Shown: piece by piece, positions 1 to 7,797 of the stretch
Layout: every line of letters begins with the position of its first letter
Position numbering within the stretch: position 1 is the first letter of the stretch
Source of the DNA: an uncultured Candidatus Midichloriaceae bacterium
GTDB lineage: Bacteria; Pseudomonadota; Alphaproteobacteria; Rickettsiales; Midichloriaceae
Length of the DNA stretch: 21,365 bases
Assembly: GCA_905479795.1 (NCBI GenBank)
Contig: CAJQNX010000067.1
Location: 1 to 21,365, forward strand
Direction of reading: 5' to 3'
Position numbers and translations under genes: made by a program
Notes under the pieces: generated by a model
What the model saw: the letters and a program-made list of their open reading frames with translations, nothing else
The model's database searches: none
What the model was told of the DNA's origin: nothing

Positions 1-1349
1 TTCTAATATTTCCAACGTTTCATTGTGGCAATTCTCTAATCTGTGCTTAGCTTTAATGGGGATATAGGCAGATTGATGCGCAGTTAAATTAAAAATTTTA
101 TCATTTATTGTTACTGTAGCAACACCTTTAAGCACCGTCCACTGCTCAGATCTAAATTCATGACTCTGCAAGGATAATATACCCCCTGGGTTAACAACTA
201 TTTTCTTTATTTTATATCCATTGCATACAACCAAATTCTCATAATACCCCCAGGGCCTATACTCTTTGTTTCCATCAATCAATTCTTGTTTATTGTTTTT
301 TTGCAAAAAATTTACAACATCTGCAATTTTCTCAGTCTTATCTTTATGAACTGCTAATATTGAATCCTTTGTTGAAATGATATTGATATCTTTCAGACCA
401 ATAACTGCAGTAAATACATTTTTTGAATCAATATAACAATTTTCACTGCCTAAAAACAAACCATTTCCAACAAGCCCATTATTTTTCATATCTTTTGGTG
501 CAAGTAGAGCATGTGAACAGAATGAACCAACGTCCGACCAATCAAATTCACATGGATATACCGCAATCATTTTTGTCTTTTCTAGTAAAGCATGATCTAT
601 TGATATGTTTGGGCAATATTTATAACATTCTTCTCCTAATTCAATTACTTTTTGTTGTATTTTTGCCTTTTTTAATAAGCCATCAGCATACTTCAATAAA
701 TCTGGCTCATATTTCTCAATTTCATCTATTATAGTCTTAGGATAAGCCAATAACATTCCTGTATTTAAAAGATAGTCTTTTGGAGATAATGATTTTATTG
801 AAGCACTATCTGGCTTTTCAATGAAGTCAATCACTTTAAGAAAAGGTGAATTCTCTATTTTCTTTCCCCTTTTAATATAACCATATTTTGAATTAAACTC
901 ATTTAATTTAACACCGAATGTAATGATTAATTCATCAATTTACTTAAAAAACTTACATTTTTGATAAAATCTTCTTTACTTTCGATATAATGATCTATGG
1001 GTAAAATAAGTATTAATTGATCTTTATTTTTTAACAATAAAGAGGCTATTGTTACTGCTATAGCAGTATTTTTTATGTCCGGCTCTAAAACGAGACTATA
1101 TTTATTAATTTTCAACTTTTTCAATGAATCTTCTATCTGCCATCTATGATCTTTCCCACAAATAATTATAGGAGGATTAAACAGATCCTTATTCTCAATT
1201 CTTTGCAATGTATTTTGAAATAAATTGCTTTCAGTATTTACTTTAATAAATTGTTTTGGAAAATTTTTCCTAGAAAGTGGCCACAACCTTGTGCCGCTGC
1301 CCCCTGCTAATAATACTGGAGTAATTTTCATGTTGTTATAAGTATACAT
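1..1349 (-). pseudogene. manC: Frameshifted mannose-1-phosphate guanylyltransferase / mannose-6-phosphate isomerase, runs off left edge
   Basis: The intact enzyme makes GDP-mannose from GTP and mannose-1-phosphate; type II members also carry a C-terminal cupin phosphomannose isomerase domain. The N-terminal part (1349-927) has the nucleotide-binding signature LAGGSGTRLWPLSR. It ends early at a TAA at 927-929 after SKLMN. From about 938 down to base 1 another frame stays open and continues the family: LITFGV, FIEKPD with its catalytic lysine (808-825), WSDVGSF (520-540), YRPWGYYENL and a cupin segment. The switch fits loss of one base near 936-944, for example one T from the run at 939-941. 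The better start is probably the seventh codon (1331), MKITPVLLAGG. The gene begins 19 bp after nagZ and is probably co-transcribed with it. About 446 residues are present; the family has roughly 470-480, so only the tail is outside. A sequencing error cannot be excluded. Confidence 0.88.
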
Positions 1350-1368
1350 TGTTTAAATAGGTAGCTCA

Positions 1369-2427
1369 TTATTTTATTAAATTTTTAAGCTTCATAATAC
1401 GTAAATATGACTCATCTATTCTATTTTGTGAAATTATTCCATTTAATACCGCATGCTCAATAATATCTATAATTTTTTTAGGAGTTGCTTTCCATGAATC
1501 ATCATCTTTCGAATCAAAAGACGATGCAGAATTTCTTGCAAAAACTAAAATATCATTCCCGGCATTAATTGCACGTTGGACCACATCTTCTAAAGAATAA
1601 TAATTTCTTATCGCTCCCATCTCCAAAGCATCGGTTACAACTACTCCTTGAAAATTGAAATTTTCTCTTAATATACCTGTTATGATTTTTTTAGATAGTG
1701 TTGCTGGATAACCACTTTCATCTAAATTACGATTAATAATATGCGCAGTCATAACTGCTGTATTTGACGAATCTGAAAGTAAATCTTTGTATGGCTTTAA
1801 CTCTAAATCTGTATTTGCTGAATCTGTTGTATCTGTTAAACCCTTATGTGTATCGCTTTGAGCAAAGCCATGACCTGGAAAATGTTTCAGCGTAGTAATT
1901 ATATTATGCTTTTTATGGGCATCTATAAATTGCTTTGAATAATTAATTACTGTTTGTGGATTATCACTAAAACTTCTTTCAAAACCACCTATGACACTAC
2001 ATGGAGGTGCGGTGTCAACATCAACACACGGAGCAAAATTAAAATTTATACCATAATCTTTAAGAGTTTTTGCCATATTTAGATAAGTGCTATATGCTTC
2101 TTCAGAACTATAACTTGCTGCAATTTTTTTTGCTGTATCAAAATTTTTAAATCCATTTTTTGAACTTAATCTTTGAACTCTCCCACCTTCTTGATCTACA
2201 GCTATTAACAATCTAGAATCCGCTTGCAATAATAAATTAGTTAAATTTTTTAACTGCTCTGGAAAATTAATATTATACCCAAATAATAATACGCCTCCCA
2301 ATCCTAACTTGCCTATATCATCCACTATCTCAAGCACACCTTGATCCTCAACATCTGCTCCACGAAAGCCAAACATTAGCATACTTGCTATTTTTTGCCT
2401 TAGTGTTAATTCATTATTTTTTGCCAT
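1369..2427 (-). CDS. nagZ: Glycoside hydrolase family 3 beta-N-acetylhexosaminidase (NagZ-like)
   Basis: NagZ removes N-acetylglucosamine from 1,6-anhydro-muropeptides during peptidoglycan recycling in the cytoplasm. The 352 residues form a single GH3 TIM barrel without the extra C-terminal domain of secreted GH3 enzymes, and there is no signal peptide. Visible motifs are IAVDQEGGRVQRL (75-87), KHFPGHG (181-187) followed by DTH (192-194), which corresponds to the Asp-His acid/base pair of NagZ, and VVTDALEM with the nucleophile Asp266. The start at 2427 lacks a strong Shine-Dalgarno sequence, but the N-terminus (LTLRQKIASMLMFGF) aligns as expected for the family. It lies between the repeat protein (74 bp upstream) and manC (19 bp downstream) on the same strand. 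Its presence implies that some peptidoglycan turnover is retained. Confidence 0.93.
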   Translation of the reverse strand: MAKNNELTLRQKIASMLMFGFRGADVEDQGVLEIVDDIGKLGLGGVLLFGYNINFPEQLKNLTNLLLQADSRLLIAVDQEGGRVQRLSSKNGFKNFDTAKKIAASYSSEEAYSTYLNMAKTLKDYGINFNFAPCVDVDTAPPCSVIGGFERSFSDNPQTVINYSKQFIDAHKKHNIITTLKHFPGHGFAQSDTHKGLTDTTDSANTDLELKPYKDLLSDSSNTAVMTAHIINRNLDESGYPATLSKKIITGILRENFNFQGVVVTDALEMGAIRNYYSLEDVVQRAINAGNDILVFARNSASSFDSKDDDSWKATPKKIIDIIEHAVLNGIISQNRIDESYLRIMKLKNLIK

Positions 2428-2501
2428 AGAAATTATTAAAACTCATCAATTATCATGAATGATGCCACATAAATAATTAATGAGCTATAAAAAGAGTACT
2501 T

Positions 2502-3248
2502 CTACAAGTCAACATGCTCTGTTTGAGGGGTATTATATTCATCAAGTATATCAATTAATTTGTCTGCCAAATCAGTTTTTCCAAGCTTAATGGCATGCAT
2601 CATAGGGTTATCATTCCCCTTATCAAGTTCTACAGGATTAAGTTTAGCAAAATTCAAAACTTGTTCGTCTTTTATTCCCTCTTTTTCAATCAAATCCTTC
2701 ATTATATTAGCAGATACAGTCTTTGCATTAATTTTTCCAAATTTTAATGCAAGATCAATATTTTCTCTTTCGATCAAAAAATCCACAACATTTTCAGAAT
2801 AATAACCACATTTTTCTAGCAACGACTTTGGATTCAATTTTGCAAGCTCTAGTGCTTTATTAATATATGTTTTATCTACTAAAGAACATATAGGGGTATA
2901 ATCTTTGTGAAATCCGCAATTATTTTCAAGCACTTTTGGATTTAATTTTGCTAGTTCAACAACTAAATCTATTGCATTTTTATCTATAAGATAATCAAGT
3001 GCTGTACAGTCTGAATAACCTCCGCAGTGCACGAGGACGGAGCTAGGATTTAATTTTGCTAGTTCAAAAGCTATATCGCTCTTTCCGTTCATAGCTAATA
3101 TACATACAGGAGTAAAATATCCGTATTCATCTTGATATTTCGCTACTTCCTTAATCAGATAAGAATGCGCTTTGGCATAAGACAATATAGCATCTCTATC
3201 GCCTTTTTGAATTAGATTTAAAAGTTTATAAAATTTTGTATCTGTCAT
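2502..3248 (-). CDS. 36-residue tandem-repeat protein, ankyrin-like, function unknown
   Basis: I do not recognise a named family. The 248-residue protein consists mostly of a helical repeat with a 36-residue period. AKLNP occurs at 64, 100 and 136, with degenerate copies GKINA at 171 and AKLNP at 201. CG pairs fall at 75, 111 and 147, again 36 apart. The consensus is roughly ELAKLNPxxLxxxCG, then a Tyr/His-Asp segment, then LIDKxxID. This looks like an ankyrin or ankyrin-related solenoid. There is no signal peptide or membrane segment. An AGGGAG ribosome binding site at 3254-3259 lies 5 nt before the ATG and fixes the start. The gene lies 53 bp after nuoE. Ankyrin-like proteins in intracellular bacteria are often host-interacting effectors, but nothing here shows secretion. 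DNA-level identity between two units suggests recent duplication. Confidence 0.8.
   Translation of the reverse strand: MTDTKFYKLLNLIQKGDRDAILSYAKAHSYLIKEVAKYQDEYGYFTPVCILAMNGKSDIAFELAKLNPSSVLVHCGGYSDCTALDYLIDKNAIDLVVELAKLNPKVLENNCGFHKDYTPICSLVDKTYINKALELAKLNPKSLLEKCGYYSENVVDFLIERENIDLALKFGKINAKTVSANIMKDLIEKEGIKDEQVLNFAKLNPVELDKGNDNPMMHAIKLGKTDLADKLIDILDEYNTPQTEHVDL
2938..2959 (-). repeat. Direct repeat copy 1 within the repeat protein gene
   Basis: A 22-base segment encoding part of the ELAKLNP unit is identical to the one at 3046-3067. The two are 108 bp apart, exactly 36 codons. A third, diverged version lies near 2830-2850. Confidence 0.85.
3046..3067 (-). repeat. Direct repeat copy 2 within the repeat protein gene
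   Basis: Identical over 22 bases to 2938-2959. The 36-codon offset matches the protein repeat period, so this reflects unit duplication and not a mobile repeat. Confidence 0.85.
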
Positions 3249-3261
3249 AACTACTCCCTAA

Positions 3262-3283
3262 GTATTTAAAGTTTATTAAATAC
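3262..3283. other. AT-rich hairpin between nuoE and the repeat protein gene
   Basis: An 8-bp perfect stem (GTATTTAA / TTAAATAC) encloses a 6-nt loop. It has no following T run on either strand, so it is not a convincing terminator. It sits just upstream of the AGGGAG ribosome binding site of the repeat protein gene and could be an RNA processing or attenuation structure, or chance in AT-rich DNA. Confidence 0.3.
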
Positions 3284-3301
3284 AGATTAAGGAGCGCATG
3301 T

Positions 3302-3832
3302 CTATTTATTTTTGCTCAATTTGTCGATTAATTTTTCCATCGATTCAGGAGTGAGATTTTCATGATAATCATTGTTTATTTGAACAAGTGGTGCATCAAC
3401 GCATGCTCCTAAACACTCAACTTCAACAAGTGTGAATTTGTTATCTTCTGTTGTTTCTCCCAACTCTATTCCTAATTTATTTCTACATGTATTTGTGATG
3501 TCTTTTGCTCCTCGTAACATACAAGGAGTTGTTCTGCATACTTGTATTAGATTTTTTCCAACAGGTTGTTTGTTAAACATTGTATAAAAGTTTGCAACTT
3601 CATAAACTTGGATCATAGGCATTTCTAGCAATGTGGCAATATAATCCATTGCTGCAAGAGGTATCCAGTTGTCATGCTGTTCCTGCACTAAATACAACAA
3701 AGGCATAACGGCGCTTCTTTGTTTTCCTTCGGGATATTTTTTTATATATTCATTGGCTTTTTTAAGATTACCCGTAGAAAATTTAAAAGACTTTGGTTGT
3801 TCGAATTTGCGCTCTTTAAATATTGAAGACAT
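3302..3832 (-). CDS. nuoE: NADH-quinone oxidoreductase subunit E (24 kDa type, 2Fe-2S)
   Basis: NuoE is part of the NADH-oxidising module of respiratory complex I on the cytoplasmic side of the inner membrane and carries the N1a 2Fe-2S cluster. The 176 residues include the four cluster cysteines C99 and C104 (CRTTPC) and C140 and C144 (CLGAC), in the thioredoxin-like C-terminal half. The N-terminal half is the helical YLVQEQHDNWIPLAAMDYIA region typical of the family. It follows nuoD by 5 bp on the same strand, so the two are certainly co-transcribed. nuoF and nuoG do not follow; the next gene is the repeat protein 53 bp downstream. Length and motifs look intact. Confidence 0.97.
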   Translation of the reverse strand: MSSIFKERKFEQPKSFKFSTGNLKKANEYIKKYPEGKQRSAVMPLLYLVQEQHDNWIPLAAMDYIATLLEMPMIQVYEVANFYTMFNKQPVGKNLIQVCRTTPCMLRGAKDITNTCRNKLGIELGETTEDNKFTLVEVECLGACVDAPLVQINNDYHENLTPESMEKLIDKLSKNK

Positions 3833-3837
3833 AATTT

Positions 3838-5028
3838 TTACCTATCTATTTCCCCGAAAACAATATCCATACTGCCAATATTGGCAACGACATCAGCAAG
3901 CATATGCCCTTTACTCATAGTCTCAAGAGCCTGTAAATGAGCAAAGCCTGGCGCTCTGATATGACATCTATATGGTTTATTAGTACCATCAGCTACTAAA
4001 TACACACCAAATTCTCCCTTTGGAGCTTCTATAGCAGTATAAGTTTCTCCAGGTCCAACATTATACCCCTCTGTGAATAACTTAAAGTGATGAATTAATG
4101 CCTCCATCGAATGCTTCATATCTTTTCTTGATGGTGGCGTTATTTTCTTGTCACCGGAGTGTACATCGCCTTTTGGCATTTTCTCAAGGCACTGTTTTAC
4201 TATTTTGATAGATTCTTTCATTTCTGCCATTCTAATTAGGTATCTATCATAACAATCACCATTTTTACCAATTGGTATTTTAAAATCAAGCTCTTCATAT
4301 ATCTCATAGGGTTGAGATTTTCTTAAATCCCATGGTATACCACATGCTCTTAGCATTGGGCCAGAAAATCCCCAATCTAAAGCTTGCTTTTTTGTCATCT
4401 TCCCAATGTCAACAAGACGTTGTTTGAAAATTCTATTTTCATCTAATAACGTTTCCACATCAGATATTTTATCTGAAAAGTTTTCGAAAAAACTAGATAT
4501 ATCTTCTAATAATTTTTCATCTATATCTTTTGTAACTCCTCCAGGTCTAATGTATGCAGAATGAAACCTAGCACCAGATGCCCTTTCATAAAATTCCAAC
4601 ATTATTTCTCTTTCTTCAAACATCCATAACAATGGAGTCATTGCGCCGACATCTAGTGCATAAGTCGTAATATTTAATATGTGATTTAAAATTCTTGTAA
4701 TTTCACTAAAAAGAACTCTTAAATATTGGGCACGCAAAGGAACTTGAAATTTCAATAATTTTTCAACCGCAAGAGCAAAACCGTGTTCCTGGCACATTGG
4801 AGAAACATAATCTAGTCTGTCAAAATATGGCACTGCTTGGAGGTATGTTTTGTACTCTATAAGCTTTTCTGTTCCTCTATGCAATAAACCAATATGTGGG
4901 TCTGCACGCTCTATAATCTCTCCATCCATTTCCAATATCAATCTCAAAACACCATGCGCAGCAGGATGTTGAGGCCCAAAATTTATTGAAAGATTTTTTA
5001 TATTCTTTTTAGCACTTGAATCCACCAT
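3838..5028 (-). CDS. nuoD: NADH-quinone oxidoreductase subunit D (49 kDa type)
   Basis: NuoD is the 49-kDa subunit of complex I that forms the quinone-binding cavity with NuoB at the membrane-matrix arm junction. The 396 residues start with the diagnostic NFGPQHPAAHGVLRL segment (about 16-30), whose first histidine contacts quinone. They run to the family end FGEIDR without a break. GLLHRGTEKLIE and the RAPGFAHLQ region are also present. The start at 5028 has no clear ribosome binding site. The next upstream ATG frame is closed by a TAA about 27 bases before it, which supports this start. No nuoA, nuoB or nuoC lies upstream; instead there is a 240-bp divergent intergenic region, so nuoD-nuoE form a separate unit with its own promoter. 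Confidence 0.97.
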   Translation of the reverse strand: MVDSSAKKNIKNLSINFGPQHPAAHGVLRLILEMDGEIIERADPHIGLLHRGTEKLIEYKTYLQAVPYFDRLDYVSPMCQEHGFALAVEKLLKFQVPLRAQYLRVLFSEITRILNHILNITTYALDVGAMTPLLWMFEEREIMLEFYERASGARFHSAYIRPGGVTKDIDEKLLEDISSFFENFSDKISDVETLLDENRIFKQRLVDIGKMTKKQALDWGFSGPMLRACGIPWDLRKSQPYEIYEELDFKIPIGKNGDCYDRYLIRMAEMKESIKIVKQCLEKMPKGDVHSGDKKITPPSRKDMKHSMEALIHHFKLFTEGYNVGPGETYTAIEAPKGEFGVYLVADGTNKPYRCHIRAPGFAHLQALETMSKGHMLADVVANIGSMDIVFGEIDR

Positions 5029-5190
5029 TAATACTGCTTGTAATATTTCAACTTGTTAATTTAGCTTTACATTACCACATAGAATTTTTGAAATAAACAA
5101 TTTATCCTTAAAAAATATAATACCCCACCATTAATAGATACATCCATTTATTCTTTGGACCATGTTGTTTTATATGTGTTCCAGCTGCAA

Positions 5191-5199
5191 TGTTATAAT
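5191..5199 (+). promoter_or_regulatory. Candidate extended -10 promoter for the nucleotidyltransferase gene
   Basis: TGTTATAAT is a perfect extended -10 element (TG-N-TATAAT). No good -35 lies 17 bp upstream, which is tolerated with an extended -10. Transcription would start near 5206, giving a leader that contains AAAGGA at 5231-5236. Confidence 0.45.
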
Positions 5200-5246
5200 T
5201 GTAATTTTGAAAAATATATAGTAGCTTTTCAAAGGAATAGAAAATT

Positions 5247-5342
5247 ATGATCAAAAGTTGGTACACATATGGATTTTATGGAAACGCATCATTTTCTCCA
5301 AAAATCACAAAATTTAAAATTAGAAGCTCAGGCTTTTCTTAA
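5247..5342 (+). other. Short ORF overlapping the start of the nucleotidyltransferase gene
   Basis: This 31-codon ORF starts with ATG at 5247 and has the better ribosome binding site (AAAGGA, 10 nt upstream). It runs in a different frame across the start of the 5269 gene and stops at TAA 5340-5342. It encodes no recognisable peptide. It may be a translated leader that affects the downstream start, a relic of a frameshift, or chance. Confidence 0.25.
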
Positions 5343-5877
5343 ACATTATAATATAGCTGCACTATTAGGAGAATATTTTAACGTGCATTATACAGGAAGT
5401 TTTGCTTATGATTTGATGTGCTGGAGAGATATTGATATTATTTTAGAATTAAAAGAGAGTAATCAGAGCATCAAGGATCTATTTGGCAAGGTATTTACAA
5501 AATTAATAATTAAAGATGGAATTGCTAATGTTGATTATAAAGATGGAAGTAATTTTGAAATTAGGAAGGGTTTGCCTAAAGGACATTATTTAGGTTTTGA
5601 TGTATACGATTATTCCGTTGGTGACAAGTGGAAAGTGGATGCATGGCTTTTAGATAAGCAGTACTTTCAAAAAAGTAAAAAGCTTGATCATGATATAACG
5701 CTAAAACTAAATCCTCAAAATAGAGAGAAAATTATTAAACTGAAATTTAGATATATGAATAACTCAAGCAGAGTTCCATCCCTTGCAAGTTATTATATAT
5801 ATAATGCCGTACTATTTAAAAACTTTATAAATGATGAAGAAATAATTGAATACGTTAATAACAAAATTTCTCAGTAA
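5269..5877 (+). CDS. Putative nucleotidyltransferase-fold protein, family unassigned
   Basis: The 202-residue protein carries the hallmarks of the DNA polymerase beta-like nucleotidyltransferase superfamily. These are TGSFAYDL (GS at 43-44), then DID with Asp54 and Asp56 as the first two metal ligands, and a third candidate carboxylate Asp124 in WKVDAWLL. N-terminal helices precede the core, and a helical C-terminal region (about 150-202) follows. I cannot assign a substrate. It could be an orphan minimal nucleotidyltransferase or a toxin/tRNA-modifying type, and nothing resembling an antitoxin or HEPN partner is adjacent. The start is ATG 5269 or the fourth codon at 5278; an in-frame TGA at 5248-5250 rules out longer forms. 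Neither has a strong ribosome binding site. Its 3' end overlaps the convergent cyclo-ligase gene by 23 bp. Confidence 0.68.
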   Translation: MDFMETHHFLQKSQNLKLEAQAFLKHYNIAALLGEYFNVHYTGSFAYDLMCWRDIDIILELKESNQSIKDLFGKVFTKLIIKDGIANVDYKDGSNFEIRKGLPKGHYLGFDVYDYSVGDKWKVDAWLLDKQYFQKSKKLDHDITLKLNPQNREKIIKLKFRYMNNSSRVPSLASYYIYNAVLFKNFINDEEIIEYVNNKISQ

Positions 5878-6415
5878 TTATATAATCTAACTTAACATCA
5901 TGCTTTTCTATGGGAACATGCTCCACTTCCTGAAAGCTATATCCTATGCCAATTTTGATAGAATTGTTAATTTTTCTTAAGCTCTTGTCATAATGACCAT
6001 AACCATGACCCAGTCTATTACAATCTTTATCAAATCCAACAACAGGTATTAATAATATATCCGGCACCACTTCTATTCCGTTATGGGGTTCTTTTATATT
6101 AAATTTACTGGTTACAAGTGATAAATTTTCATTCCATTCATAAAATTTAATAGTGTCTCCCATAATTTTAGGTAATGCTGTTTTTATACCTTGATTATAT
6201 AGCCAATTTAATATTGAAGAAATATTTGGTTCATTATCAAATGCTGAGTAACATGCAACTATATCAATATTTTCAAAAAATTTATTATTAAATTTACTTA
6301 GAAGGTTTTCAAAAATTTTTTTGCTTAATGTATTTACTTGAGTCAGTGTTAATTTTCTTCTTTGATTTAACAAATTTTTGCGTAGTTTTTTCTTTAAATA
6401 TGCATTATCATTCAT
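5855..6415 (-). CDS. 5-formyltetrahydrofolate cyclo-ligase
   Basis: This enzyme uses ATP to convert 5-formyl-THF to 5,10-methenyl-THF and returns a stored or inhibitory folate to the one-carbon pool in the cytoplasm. The 186 residues match the family length. Motifs present are the N-terminal basic helix LRKNLLNQRR, the central strand IVACYSAFDNEPN, the signature PVVGFDKDCNRLGHGYGHYD (124-143) that binds ATP phosphate and magnesium, and the C-terminal PIEKHDVKLDYIITE. The start at 6415 is the only ATG in the N-terminal region. It is divergent from radA with just 11 bp between start codons, so each promoter must lie inside or partly inside the other gene. The 3' end overlaps the nucleotidyltransferase gene by 23 bp. 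Confidence 0.95.
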   Translation of the reverse strand: MNDNAYLKKKLRKNLLNQRRKLTLTQVNTLSKKIFENLLSKFNNKFFENIDIVACYSAFDNEPNISSILNWLYNQGIKTALPKIMGDTIKFYEWNENLSLVTSKFNIKEPHNGIEVVPDILLIPVVGFDKDCNRLGHGYGHYDKSLRKINNSIKIGIGYSFQEVEHVPIEKHDVKLDYIITEKFCY

Positions 6416-6426
6416 GAGTAAATTTA

Positions 6427-7791
6427 ATGTATCAAATGAGTAAAAATAAAATTTTCGCTTGCCAAGATTGTGGAGCAGTTTTTAAAAAATGGCAAGGCAA
6501 ATGTACCGAGTGTAATGCCTGGAATACAATAGTTGAAGAAATTACAAACACAGCAATTACAAAAAATATTTTTGGTAAAAGCACACAGGATACAGTTGAT
6601 TTAAGTAGTCTAGATGCAATTGAATCTGATTTTCAAAGGGTAGATACTAGGGTTAATGAAATAAACAGGTTGCTGGGAGGGGGTCTGGTAAAGGGATCTA
6701 CAATTTTGATCGCAGGTGAACCAGGGATTGGAAAATCCACATTGATACTTGAATTATGCAATAAACTTGCAAGACAAGAATTTCTCACAATTTATATTAG
6801 TGGAGAAGAAGCGCTATCGCAGATAAAATTGAGGGCAGATAGGTTGAAAGTGGATAATAAGCATATACATATTGCAAATATTACTTCACTTGAAAAATTG
6901 TTATTATTAATTGCCAAATTAAAACCCTCGATGATTATTATTGATTCAATACAAACATTATATTTTGAAAAGTTGGATTCCCCACCTGGTTCTGTAAGCC
7001 AAGTTAGAGTTTGTACGCATGAGTTAATACAAATTTGCAAAAAACATGGTGTAACGCTGATTTTAATTGGACATATAACAAAAGAAGGGCAGATAGCTGG
7101 TCCAAAAATTCTTGAGCATATGGTGGATGTTGTGCTTTCTTTTGAAGGAGAAAATACTCAGCAATTTAGAATAATAAGAGCTACAAAAAATAGATACGGC
7201 TCCACAAATGAGATTGCATTATTTGAAATGAGTTCAAAGGGACTGCAAGAAATACAAAATCCATCTGAAATTTTTTTACCTAACGAACAGGATAGTATAG
7301 AAAAACAAGGGGCATGTATTTTCCCAAGCATAGAAGGCACAAGAACTATTTTATTGGAAGTGCAAGCATTAGTAGTGCCAAGCTTTCTTGCTACACCAAG
7401 AAGGGCAACGGTTGGATGGGATCATAATAGGCTTGCAATGCTAATAGCAGTGCTCAATGCAAAAATGGATATAAACATAATGAACAAGGAGGTATACTTA
7501 AACATAGTAGGAGGTTTAAAAGTATGCGAACCAGCAGTGGATTTAGCAGTAGTTGTTGCTTTAATATCGGCAAACAAAAATATTTCTATAAATAAAGATA
7601 CTATATTTTTTGGGGAGATAGGTTTATCAGGAGAAGTAAGACAAGTTAATAATATGGACAATCGTTTGATTGAAGCAAGTAAATTGGGCTTTAAGAAAGC
7701 TATCATTCCTTTTCGAAGAAAAAAGTTTGCTTGCAATATAGAAATAATTGAGTTAAAGCACATTAATGAACTAAAAAAAATACTAATATAA
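6427..7791 (+). CDS. radA: DNA repair protein RadA (Sms)
   Basis: RadA is a RecA-related ATPase that promotes branch migration and processing of recombination intermediates. Domains in order are a four-cysteine zinc finger (C12, C15, C26, C29) and a RecA-like core. The core has Walker A GEPGIGKST (97-105), Walker B around MIIIDSIQ with Asp173, and the RadA-specific KNRYG motif (254-258). A Lon-like domain follows, with GGLKVCEPAVDLAVVVALIS near 358-380. The 454 residues match the usual size. The start is uncertain: ATG 6427 or the fourth codon at 6436 (MSKNKIFACQDCG), which matches family N-termini better; neither has a clear ribosome binding site. cvpA follows after 6 bp, an arrangement common in alphaproteobacteria. 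Confidence 0.97.
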   Translation: MYQMSKNKIFACQDCGAVFKKWQGKCTECNAWNTIVEEITNTAITKNIFGKSTQDTVDLSSLDAIESDFQRVDTRVNEINRLLGGGLVKGSTILIAGEPGIGKSTLILELCNKLARQEFLTIYISGEEALSQIKLRADRLKVDNKHIHIANITSLEKLLLLIAKLKPSMIIIDSIQTLYFEKLDSPPGSVSQVRVCTHELIQICKKHGVTLILIGHITKEGQIAGPKILEHMVDVVLSFEGENTQQFRIIRATKNRYGSTNEIALFEMSSKGLQEIQNPSEIFLPNEQDSIEKQGACIFPSIEGTRTILLEVQALVVPSFLATPRRATVGWDHNRLAMLIAVLNAKMDINIMNKEVYLNIVGGLKVCEPAVDLAVVVALISANKNISINKDTIFFGEIGLSGEVRQVNNMDNRLIEASKLGFKKAIIPFRRKKFACNIEIIELKHINELKKILI

Positions 7792-7797
7792 AACCAA

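Noticed and set aside
423..734. Plus-strand open frame of 103 codons
   Set aside because: It lies antisense to the conserved second half of manC, has no ribosome binding site and resembles no family.
2428..2501. Imperfect inverted repeat (ACTCATCAATT with TTAATGAG) between nagZ and the repeat protein gene
   Set aside because: The arms have a mismatch, the loop is long and no T run follows, so it is not a credible terminator.
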